From Clostridiales bacterium Firm_04 (GTDB lineage: Bacteria; Bacillota; Clostridia; Oscillospirales; Ruminococcaceae), in the NCBI GenBank assembly GCA_001603005.1, contig LVAJ01000014.1, positions 151,298 through 215,297 on the forward strand: DNA of 64,000 nt. Direction: 5' to 3'. Made by a program: the position numbers and the translations under genes. Positions 1 to 6,580 of this stretch are shown piece after piece (the stretch's first letter is position 1; every line of letters begins with the position of its first letter). The notes beneath the pieces were generated by a model. The model saw only the letters and a program-made list of their open reading frames with translations, was not told the origin of the DNA and searched no databases.

Positions 1-935
1 ACGCACGGATAGACCGTCAGATCCGCCGCAATATAGATCCTGCGGGAAAAGCAGGGATTGCCGCTGACCGCAGCAATCACGCGTTCCGGATCCGGCGGAC
101 GGCGGAATGTTTCTTTTGTGATCAGCTTATCCCGCAGCAGTTCTGCATCCAGCAGCCGGAGCGAACCTCTGCCCGACATCCGCACGATATCCGGCTTGTC
201 GAGCCGGTAGGACTGCCCGCAGTGCGTGCCGGCTGCAATGCCCTTCATGCGGATCGCAGCCGTCCGGAACGGGACGCCGTGTGCCGAAAGCATTGCGATC
301 GCCTGCTCCGTGCGCGTGTGCGAATCCGGTACGCCGGTCACGGCGTCGTGCATTTCCGGCAGATAGGAATAAACCGAAAGTGCTGTCCGGATGCCGTGCG
401 CTTTCAGAAATGCGCACCATTCGTCCGTGATCTGCGTGCCGTTCGTGAACAGCTCCGTTTCGGCAAAGCAGGACGCCGCATGCAGCAGCATGTCCCGCAG
501 CTGCGGATGACAGAACGGTTCCCCGCCGATGATCTGCACATGCTGAATACCCGCATGCATCAGCTCTGCACAGACATGCCGGAAATCGGAAAGCGGCATG
601 GTGCATGCAGCTGCATGCCCGTTATAGCAGTGCATGCAGCGCAGATTGCAGACCGTTGTAATTTCGATCCATGCCTTTGTGATGTGTGCGGGCATTTTGT
701 GCGTACAGAGCGTATGGATCGGTCCTGTACCGTGTTCGAGAATGCCGGCAGCGGTCAGCCGCTTGATGACTTCTTTTTCCGCATCGGAAAAGCATGTATC
801 TGCATCGGTGATGCATGTCCGGAGCAGCGCTGCGGTATCCTTGCCGATCTGCCAGAGCCGCCGCTGCTTCAGGTCGTAGATGCAGTCTTTTGCGGTGCCG
901 CTGACCGGATAGACCTGCTCACACAGTCTGTACAT
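1..935 (-). CDS. PqqD-like / radical SAM / SPASM peptide maturase (3' end outside window)
   Basis: The reverse strand reads open from an ATG at 935 to the window edge, so the C-terminus is missing (about 311 residues visible). Residues 1-85 resemble the PqqD-like precursor-binding region of RiPP maturases (VYPVSG...IYDL). A canonical radical SAM 4Fe-4S motif CNLRCMHC follows, with C96, C100 and C103, then a GGEP motif. Near the edge NPC...IYIAADLTVYPC looks like the start of a SPASM auxiliary-cluster domain. Enzymes of this build use S-adenosylmethionine radicals to crosslink or otherwise modify small peptides. The start lies inside the last codons of the 54-aa Cys-rich peptide gene (17-nt overlap), which implies translational coupling and makes that peptide the obvious substrate. 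The exact chemistry cannot be read from sequence. The start has only a weak ribosome site, as expected for coupling. Confidence 0.85.
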   Translation of the reverse strand, partial: MYRLCEQVYPVSGTAKDCIYDLKQRRLWQIGKDTAALLRTCITDADTCFSDAEKEVIKRLTAAGILEHGTGPIHTLCTHKMPAHITKAWIEITTVCNLRCMHCYNGHAAACTMPLSDFRHVCAELMHAGIQHVQIIGGEPFCHPQLRDMLLHAASCFAETELFTNGTQITDEWCAFLKAHGIRTALSVYSYLPEMHDAVTGVPDSHTRTEQAIAMLSAHGVPFRTAAIRMKGIAAGTHCGQSYRLDKPDIVRMSGRGSLRLLDAELLRDKLITKETFRRPPDPERVIAAVSGNPCFSRRIYIAADLTVYPC

Positions 936-1083
936 CGTCCGGCGCCGGTTCGGAAGGCTCCGGCTCTGATACAAAATACGGCCAGCATTCATTTTCGCGC
1001 TGATCCGGCTGACACGGACAGTCCGGCACACAGCTGCTGCGCTGCGATGCTGCGGCATCCGTGAGACATTCGAGTTCAAACAT
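919..1083 (-). CDS. Cys-rich 54-aa peptide, probable RiPP precursor
   Basis: A 54-codon ORF starts at ATG 1083 behind a good ribosome site (AGAGGTGATCCCG) and ends with TGA at 921-919. The peptide has five cysteines (C6, C18, C22, C24, C33), a compact SSCVPDCPCQPDQRENEC core and an acidic, Pro/Glu-rich tail (EPEPSEPAPDD). It has no hydrophobic signal peptide. It overlaps the downstream radical SAM maturase and has its own promoter, the standard arrangement for a ribosomally made, post-translationally modified peptide. Which end is leader and which is core is unclear: the cysteines lie in the N-terminal two thirds and the tail is Cys-free. I do not recognise a named family with certainty; it may belong to the clostridial Cys-rich radical-SAM peptides. 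Confidence 0.75.
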   Translation of the reverse strand: MFELECLTDAAASQRSSCVPDCPCQPDQRENECWPYFVSEPEPSEPAPDDVQTV

Positions 1084-1143
1084 CGGGATCACCTCTTGTT
1101 TCATGCGGATTGTTGCGGCAGAACCGCGGTTCCGCCTGCTGTA

Positions 1144-1172
1144 AGTATACCATATTCCGGCGGGAATTGCAA
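1144..1172 (-). promoter_or_regulatory. Promoter for the RiPP operon
   Basis: On the minus strand TTGCAA (1172-1167), a 17-bp spacer and TATACT (1149-1144) with an upstream TG. It points at the peptide gene starting at 1083. Confidence 0.7.
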
Positions 1173-1223
1173 TGCATTTCCGGAAAGAAACGCGATGATC
1201 TGCCGGCAATGCAATTGCAATTC

Positions 1224-1252
1224 TTGACAAGCTTTCGTATTCGCATTATAAT
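1224..1252 (+). promoter_or_regulatory. Promoter for the flavodoxin genes
   Basis: TTGACA (1224-1229), a 17-bp spacer and TATAAT (1247-1252), about 47 bp before the ATG at 1299. Confidence 0.8.
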
Positions 1253-1298
1253 GAAGATATCCGGTTTGTGCGGAAATCAGAGAAATGCAGAGGTGCTT

Positions 1299-2411
1299 AT
1301 GGAGCAGAAACAACTGAAACAAACGGTCGGCAGGCTTGCGGATATCCTGATGTTTGCGATCCTGCTGATCCAGATTTTCTATGTCTTTATCGGGAATACG
1401 CTGCACGAACTGCTCGGCATTGCATTCTTTGTCTGCCTGACCGTGCATATTGTGTTAAAGCGGAGCTGGTTCCGCTCGCTGCGCGGATTTGCGAAGAAAT
1501 CAGCACAGAACCGGTTCTTTGATATTGTAACGGTGCTGCTGATCGTCTGTATCGTGCTGATGATGCTGAGCAGCATGGGTGTCTCGCGCCTGCTGTTCCC
1601 GTGGTTCCGGCTGATGGGTAGTGCGGCGCTGCACCGGTATCTCGCGGCGGCAGTGCTCTCGCTTTCCGTGATACACGGCGGCATGCATATGCTGCGGCGG
1701 ACGCAGAAAAAGAAGCGGACTGCGCTGCTGATCGCGGCAGGGGCGGCGGCATCCGTCGCACTGGTGCTCGCGCTTGTGCCGTATCTGAACCGGCATTTCA
1801 AGACGGTGCGGATCAGCCGCAGCGATGCCGTTTCGGGGGATACCGTGCAGTGGAACGGGCAAAAGCCGCTCACGGTCTATTTCACGCGGCTCGGCAATAC
1901 CGCGTTTGATGACGATGCGGATGCAGTATCCGGCGCATCGCTGCTGCTTGCGGACGGCGAACGCATGGGCAATACGAAGCTGCTTGCGGAGATGATCCGG
2001 AACGCGACCGGCTGCGACACGGCAGCGATCACGCTGACCGGCACACTGTATCCTTCATCCTACGGCGATACGGTCAGCGTCGCGGGAAAAGAGCTGAAAG
2101 CGCAGGCAAGACCGGCGATCCAGCCGATCGACACATCTGCATATGATTCTGTGATTCTGGTCTATCCGATCTGGTGGGGGACGATCCCGATGCCGGTTGC
2201 ATCATTTCTTGAGCAGAGCGATCTGCGCGGCAAAAAGCTGTATCTGGTCGCAACGCAGGGCAGCAGCGGATTTGTCCAGAGCACGCAGGATATCCGGAAG
2301 CTTCTGCCGGAAACAGAAATCATTGAGGGCGTCAGTATTTACTGCGAGGATATCCCGTATGTGCGGGAGCAGCTCGGCAACTGGCTGAAAACTGCCGCAC
2401 AGAATCCGTAA
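1299..2411 (+). CDS. DUF4405-type membrane domain fused to flavodoxin
   Basis: 370 aa. The start at ATG 1299 is chosen because AGAGGTG lies just upstream and the promoter sits at 1224-1252; a longer in-frame reading from 1110 would include the promoter. The N-terminal 200 residues hold several hydrophobic helices with histidines, typical of DUF4405 (a cytochrome-b-like, possibly haem-binding membrane domain). The C-terminal half, from about residue 205, is a flavodoxin-like domain (LTVYFTRLGN, GERMGNTKLLAEMI, VILVYPIWWGTIPMPVASFLE), so FMN is the likely cofactor. The protein probably moves electrons at the membrane; donor and acceptor are unknown. A second flavoprotein gene follows 78 bp downstream, probably in the same transcript. 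Confidence 0.85.
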   Translation: MEQKQLKQTVGRLADILMFAILLIQIFYVFIGNTLHELLGIAFFVCLTVHIVLKRSWFRSLRGFAKKSAQNRFFDIVTVLLIVCIVLMMLSSMGVSRLLFPWFRLMGSAALHRYLAAAVLSLSVIHGGMHMLRRTQKKKRTALLIAAGAAASVALVLALVPYLNRHFKTVRISRSDAVSGDTVQWNGQKPLTVYFTRLGNTAFDDDADAVSGASLLLADGERMGNTKLLAEMIRNATGCDTAAITLTGTLYPSSYGDTVSVAGKELKAQARPAIQPIDTSAYDSVILVYPIWWGTIPMPVASFLEQSDLRGKKLYLVATQGSSGFVQSTQDIRKLLPETEIIEGVSIYCEDIPYVREQLGNWLKTAAQNP

Positions 2412-2489
2412 TACGGTACCGCAGCGGAGCATAATCCGTTTGCAGATACAGCAGGGGAGCACCTGCAAATTTCAAAAGGAGATGATCTT

Positions 2490-3122
2490 ATGGAACACAA
2501 GGTATTGCTGATCAACGGCAGCCCGCATCTGAAGGGATGTACGGCGGCGGCATTGGCAGAGGTACAGAAAACGCTCGAACAGGAAGGCATTCGCACCGAG
2601 CTGATCCAGATCGGCAGCAAGGAGATCCGCGGATGTATCGCATGCAATTCCTGTGCGAAAACAGGAAAATGCGTCTTTGATAAAGACCTCGTGAATGAGA
2701 CTGCACAGAAACTGGAAGCGGCAGACGGCATTGTGATCGGCAGTCCGGTCTATTACGGATCGCCGAACGGCACGCTGCTTTCTTTCCTCGACCGGCTGTT
2801 TTACAGCAGTTCGTTCTCCAAGCAGATGAAGGTCGGCGCGGCAGTCGTCAGCTGCCGGAGAGGCGGCAATACGGCGTCCTTTGATGTGCTGAACAAGTAT
2901 TTCACGATCAGCAGCATGCCGGTCGTTTCGAGCACCTACTGGAATCAGGTGCACGGCTTTTCGGCAGAGGATGTGCAGAAGGATGCCGAGGGCTTGCAGA
3001 CGATGCGGAATCTTGCGCGGAATATGGCGTTTCTGATCCGTGCGATCGCTGCTGCAAAGGAGCAGTACGGTCTGCCGGAAAATGAGCGCGGATGTTTCAC
3101 GAGCTTTCCGGACGGAAAATAA
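2490..3122 (+). CDS. Flavodoxin-family (iron-sulfur flavoprotein-like) NAD(P)H-dependent oxidoreductase
   Basis: 210 aa, with an AAAGGAG site 8 nt before the ATG. The N-terminus VLLINGSPHLKGCTAAAL is the FMN phosphate-binding loop of the NADPH-dependent FMN reductase/flavodoxin-2 fold. The segment GCIACNSCAKTGKC carries the compact cysteine cluster seen in iron-sulfur flavoproteins and related multimeric flavodoxin reductases. GSPVYYGSPNGTLLSFLDR is the second flavin-contact loop. It is probably a soluble cytoplasmic electron-transfer or quinone/nitro reductase. It follows the DUF4405-flavodoxin gene and ends at a terminator. The substrate is unknown. Confidence 0.85.
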   Translation: MEHKVLLINGSPHLKGCTAAALAEVQKTLEQEGIRTELIQIGSKEIRGCIACNSCAKTGKCVFDKDLVNETAQKLEAADGIVIGSPVYYGSPNGTLLSFLDRLFYSSSFSKQMKVGAAVVSCRRGGNTASFDVLNKYFTISSMPVVSSTYWNQVHGFSAEDVQKDAEGLQTMRNLARNMAFLIRAIAAAKEQYGLPENERGCFTSFPDGK

Positions 3123-3127
3123 AACGA

Positions 3128-3170
3128 TCCGCAGCACTGCCGGAGAACCGGTGATGCTGCGGATTTTTGT
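3128..3170 (+). terminator. Rho-independent terminator
   Basis: ATCCGCAGCA (3128-3137) pairs with TGCTGCGGAT (3156-3165), followed by a T-run. It ends the flavoprotein transcript just before the convergent aldo/keto reductase. Confidence 0.8.
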
Positions 3171-3190
3171 CTGCATATGGGATTCTGCGC

Positions 3191-4117
3191 TCATTTTTTG
3201 ACGGCAAAGCGGAACATATCCGCACCGAGAATTTTGATCTGAACGGCATCGGCAGCCTGTTCCAGTTCCGCGATCTCCGCAGCGGAAAGCTGTGTGCCGG
3301 CAGCCGCTTGCAGCTGCGTGACCTGATACGGCTTGCGGCAGCCGCAGATCGGCAAGAATCCCTTTGACGCGACAAATGCCGTCGCGACCTGCGGAATGGT
3401 GAGGTGATGCTTTGCGCCGATCTCCTTCATTTTGCGGTAGAGCGGCACAAGGCGCTCGCGCTTTTTGCGGAAGATCATCTTCATGACAGAGCGCGATTCA
3501 TCGCGCTTCGGCGGGACAAGCATGCCTTCCTCAAGCACTGCCCATGCCCAGAACGACACGCCGTTCTCGCGGCACCATGCCGTCAGACCGTTCTGCTCCC
3601 AGTCCCGCGCAAGCAGACTGTAATGATTCTGCACGCCGTAAAGCGGGATGCCGGAGCGGCTCAGGATGCGCTGTGCTGCTTTGCACTCGTTCAGATCAAA
3701 ATTGGATATGCCGATGTGCCGGATCTTTCCTTCCCGATAAAGCGCTGCCATTTCCGTGAGATTCTGCTCGATGCAGTTCGGCAGATGCAGCCAGTAGACC
3801 TCGACCGAATCGCGCCCGAAATCGCGCAGATCCATTTCGAGCGAGCGTCGCACCTGTCCGGACTGATAGCGCTTGCCGGGGGTATATTTTGCGGAGATCA
3901 TCGTTTCCGCAGGACAGAGCGCGCCGATCAGCTTCTGCTCTTTGCCGAGCCCGTAATCCTGCGCGGTATCGAACATGAGCAGATCCGCTTTGACCGCCGT
4001 TCCGACCGTTTCCCGCAGTGTTTCCTCGCTGACCGCACTGCCGCGGAGCAGCCTGCCGTAGAGCCTGCTGCCCCATGAATTTGTGCCGATCACAGCTTTC
4101 ATATGTTCTATATTCAT
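3191..4117 (-). CDS. Aldo/keto reductase
   Basis: 308 aa, start at ATG 4117 behind an AAAGGA site. The TIM-barrel aldo/keto reductase signatures are present: MFDTAQDYGLGKEQKLIG (Asp and Tyr of the catalytic tetrad), ISAKYTPG (Lys), VYWLHLPN (His), and the C-terminal phosphate-binding region IPQVATAFV...ISNFDLNE. Length is normal for the family. It should reduce aldehydes or ketones with NADPH in the cytoplasm; the substrate is unknown. It has its own promoter and is convergent with the flavoprotein operon. Confidence 0.9.
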   Translation of the reverse strand: MNIEHMKAVIGTNSWGSRLYGRLLRGSAVSEETLRETVGTAVKADLLMFDTAQDYGLGKEQKLIGALCPAETMISAKYTPGKRYQSGQVRRSLEMDLRDFGRDSVEVYWLHLPNCIEQNLTEMAALYREGKIRHIGISNFDLNECKAAQRILSRSGIPLYGVQNHYSLLARDWEQNGLTAWCRENGVSFWAWAVLEEGMLVPPKRDESRSVMKMIFRKKRERLVPLYRKMKEIGAKHHLTIPQVATAFVASKGFLPICGCRKPYQVTQLQAAAGTQLSAAEIAELEQAADAVQIKILGADMFRFAVKK

Positions 4118-4165
4118 GATACATTTATCCTTTCTGCATGCGGTATGCGTTTGCTAACCACATAC

Positions 4166-4194
4166 AGTATACCACATGATCAGGAAAAGCGCAA
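4166..4194 (-). promoter_or_regulatory. Promoter for aldo/keto reductase
   Basis: Minus strand TTGCGC (4194-4189), a 17-bp spacer and TATACT (4171-4166) with an extended TG. Confidence 0.6.
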
Positions 4195-4212
4195 GCGCCA
4201 GCCGGAAAAAAG

Positions 4213-4249
4213 AATCAGCATGCAGCCGGAGAAAGACTGCATGCTGATT
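4213..4249 (-). terminator. Terminator of the DUF362-permease operon
   Basis: AATCAGCATGCAG (4213-4225) pairs with CTGCATGCTGATT (4237-4249). Read on the minus strand it is followed by CTTTTTTCC. Confidence 0.8.
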
Positions 4250-4259
4250 TTGCCTGTGT

Positions 4260-5177
4260 TTACCGGAACATCAGATTGACAACGAATCCGCTCAGCAGGG
4301 AAAATACGATGACAAATGCCAGATAGAGCAGAAAATTCCGGATGCCGAGCACGATTTTCAATGCGCCGAGATTCGTGATTTTCGTGGACGGGCCGGTCAG
4401 CATGAAGCTTGCCGCCGATCCGATGCTCATGCCGGCGGAGAGCCATTGCTGCAGCAGCGGGATCGTGCCGCCGCCGCAGGCATAAAGCGGAACGCCGACT
4501 GTCGCCGCCATGAGCAGCCCGAAGCCCTCATGCTCTCTGCCGAACAGCGCCGCAAAGCGGTCTGCCGGCACATAGCGCTGAAACAGTGCGGAGAGCAGCA
4601 CGCCGAGCAGAAAATACAGTCCGGTCGCCTTGAAATTCCGCAGGATGTTTTTCAGCAGCCGCAGCACCGGATTCGGATCCGTGTCGCGGCTTTTCCGTTC
4701 GGAGAAGCCCTCGAAATTGAAGAACGGTTTTCCTTTGCAGAAAATGCGCAGGATCACGCCTGCTGCGATCCCGCACAAAAAGCAGGTGATGATCCGCACG
4801 GCGAGCACTTCTTTGCCGAGCGCCATGCTGTAAATGATGAGCTGCGGGTTCAGCAGAATGGAGCTCATCATGAATGCCGCGAGCCAGTCATCCCGAATGC
4901 CCTTCCGCGAAAACGATGCCGCCAGCGGAATTGTGCCGTACATGCAGAGCGGGGACGCGATGCCCAGTACGCTTGCGATGACAATTCCGAACAGCCCGAA
5001 TTTCCGCTTTCCCATGCCCGAAACAGCGTTGTGGATCCGCTCCTTGACAAAAACCGATATGACCGAGCCGAGCACCATGCCGAGCACCCAGTATGGCAGG
5101 ATCTGCCGCAGCTGTTTCTCGAAATAATACCAGATATAGACGATCTCCCGCCAGACAGTTTGCAGGATATTACTCAT
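4260..5177 (-). CDS. ArsP/DUF318-type permease
   Basis: 305 aa integral membrane protein with about eight hydrophobic segments. It has two related halves with the family's glycine/proline-rich loops: ASPLCMYGTIPLAASF near residue 75 and VPLYACGGGTIPLLQQWL near residue 230, followed by FMLTGPSTKITNLGAL. These are typical of permease family PF03773 (DUF318), which includes ArsP, an exporter of organoarsenicals. The physiological substrate here is unknown. The start overlaps the stop of the DUF362 lipoprotein gene by 8 nt, so the two are co-transcribed and probably translationally coupled. Confidence 0.85.
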   Translation of the reverse strand: MSNILQTVWREIVYIWYYFEKQLRQILPYWVLGMVLGSVISVFVKERIHNAVSGMGKRKFGLFGIVIASVLGIASPLCMYGTIPLAASFSRKGIRDDWLAAFMMSSILLNPQLIIYSMALGKEVLAVRIITCFLCGIAAGVILRIFCKGKPFFNFEGFSERKSRDTDPNPVLRLLKNILRNFKATGLYFLLGVLLSALFQRYVPADRFAALFGREHEGFGLLMAATVGVPLYACGGGTIPLLQQWLSAGMSIGSAASFMLTGPSTKITNLGALKIVLGIRNFLLYLAFVIVFSLLSGFVVNLMFR

Positions 5178-6336
5178 CCAGCATCACCAGACGGTAGGTG
5201 CGGCTGCCGAGCCCGATCTCCTCTGCATGCTCCAGCGTATGCAGACCGTTGCGGGATTCGATGCGCTTGATCATGGACGCATTGCCCTCTGCCTGCCAGA
5301 TCAGGTCGATGCATGCCTGATCGAGCGCGACCGGATCCGACGAGGAGAGAATGCCGATATCGTGGATATCGGGTTCCGCGGGATTGCCGTCGCAGTCACA
5401 GTCGATGGAAAGCCGGTTCATGACGTTGACATAGGTGATCTTGTCGCCGAGCGCATCATTGACCGCCTTGCCGGCTTCTGCCATTGCCTCGCAGAACGGA
5501 TCCTGCTTGCCCATGATCGAGCCGGATTTGCGGGTGCCGCCGGAATGGATCCAGACCTTGCCCTCTGCGGAGCCCAGTCCGATCGAGATATTCTTGATCG
5601 CACCGCCGAAGCCTGCCATTGCATGCCCCTTGAAATGCGAGAGCACCAGATAGCTGTCATAATCCGAAAATGCCGCGCCGACAAAATCTTCTTTCAGCCT
5701 TGTGCCGCCTTCGACCGGCAGGGACATCGAGCCGTTTTCGTCGAGGATCTGGAAATCCGCGATTTTTGTGAATCCGTGGTCAGCGGCGACCTGATAATGC
5801 ATTTCCGTGGAGGTTCTGCTGCCGCCGTATGCGGTGTTGCACTCCACGATCGTGCCGTTGACTTCCTTTACAACATCCTCGATCAGCTCCGGACGGAGAT
5901 AGTTGCTTGCGGGCGGTTCGCCGGTGCTCAGCTTGACGGCGACCTTTCCCTCCGGCTGCCAGTTCAGCGCATGGTAGGCGTTCAGCAGCCCTTCCGGCGT
6001 GATCTCCTTTGTCATGTAGACGATCGGGACGCCGTCTGCCTCATCCGGCAGAACAGCCTGCTTCATGAGCGTCAGATCTTCGGCATTCAGGATGCCGTCG
6101 CTGTTCAGGTCGTTGTCACCATCGAGTGTTGTCTGCTTCGTTGTCAGGTAATCGCGCAATGCCTGAATCTCTTGCAGAGAATAGGCGTGCTTGGAATCCG
6201 CTGCGGCAGCAGTGATCGAATGCGGCACAAAGCGCACATCTTTGTCTGCATCAGCCGTCTGATACGGATTGCTGCATCCTGTCAGTCCTGCGAGTGCAGC
6301 AGCACAGCAGAGCAGCAGTGGATAACGGTACTTCAC
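5170..6336 (-). CDS. DUF362-domain lipoprotein with a dockerin-like Ca-binding loop
   Basis: 388 aa from a GTG at 6336, chosen because GAAAGGGGCG precedes it and the promoter at 6368-6396 lies inside the longer reading. The N-terminus is a lipoprotein signal with lipobox LTGC (C21). Residues about 60-105 hold one clear dockerin half (DGDNDLNSDGILNAEDLTLMKQAV) preceded by a helix-like segment without its own Ca loop. The rest is a DUF362 domain (IVECNTAYGGSR..., LSHFKGHAMAGFGGAIKN, SGSIMGKQDPFCEAM). DUF362 proteins are often linked to Fe-S centres but have no settled biochemical role, and no ferredoxin CxxCxxC motif is seen. The tight overlap with an ArsP-type permease suggests a joint export or surface redox function. 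Confidence 0.85.
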   Translation of the reverse strand: MKYRYPLLLCCAAALAGLTGCSNPYQTADADKDVRFVPHSITAAAADSKHAYSLQEIQALRDYLTTKQTTLDGDNDLNSDGILNAEDLTLMKQAVLPDEADGVPIVYMTKEITPEGLLNAYHALNWQPEGKVAVKLSTGEPPASNYLRPELIEDVVKEVNGTIVECNTAYGGSRTSTEMHYQVAADHGFTKIADFQILDENGSMSLPVEGGTRLKEDFVGAAFSDYDSYLVLSHFKGHAMAGFGGAIKNISIGLGSAEGKVWIHSGGTRKSGSIMGKQDPFCEAMAEAGKAVNDALGDKITYVNVMNRLSIDCDCDGNPAEPDIHDIGILSSSDPVALDQACIDLIWQAEGNASMIKRIESRNGLHTLEHAEEIGLGSRTYRLVMLDE

Positions 6337-6367
6337 GGCAGATCGCCCCTTTCTGAAATTTGATTTC

Positions 6368-6396
6368 ATTATATCACGTTTGGCAGGAAAAAGCAA
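6368..6396 (-). promoter_or_regulatory. Promoter for DUF362-permease operon
   Basis: Minus strand TTGCTT (6396-6391), a 17-bp spacer and TATAAT (6373-6368). Confidence 0.75.
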
Positions 6397-6487
6397 TATA
6401 TTTTGTTCGATTTGTGCAGCGTTTCGGACAAAATGGAATGCTCCGTGCCGGATACCGGATGTCGGAACGCGATTCTCATGAAATTCG

Positions 6488-6516
6488 TTGCAAATTCTGC
6501 CGGAATCTGATATAAT
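6488..6516 (+). promoter_or_regulatory. Promoter for the DUF4874/4832 dockerin protein
   Basis: TTGCAA (6488-6493), a 17-bp spacer and TATAAT (6511-6516), divergent from the DUF362 promoter. Confidence 0.75.
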
Positions 6517-6580
6517 AAGTGCAAAGAACGCAGATTCTGCTGTCAGATCAGCAGCTGCGGAAAAATAAGGAGGGATAACC

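Noticed and set aside
222..1064. 280-codon plus-strand frame at the left end
   Set aside because: It overlaps the radical SAM and peptide genes, which show family motifs and proper ribosome sites; this frame shows none.
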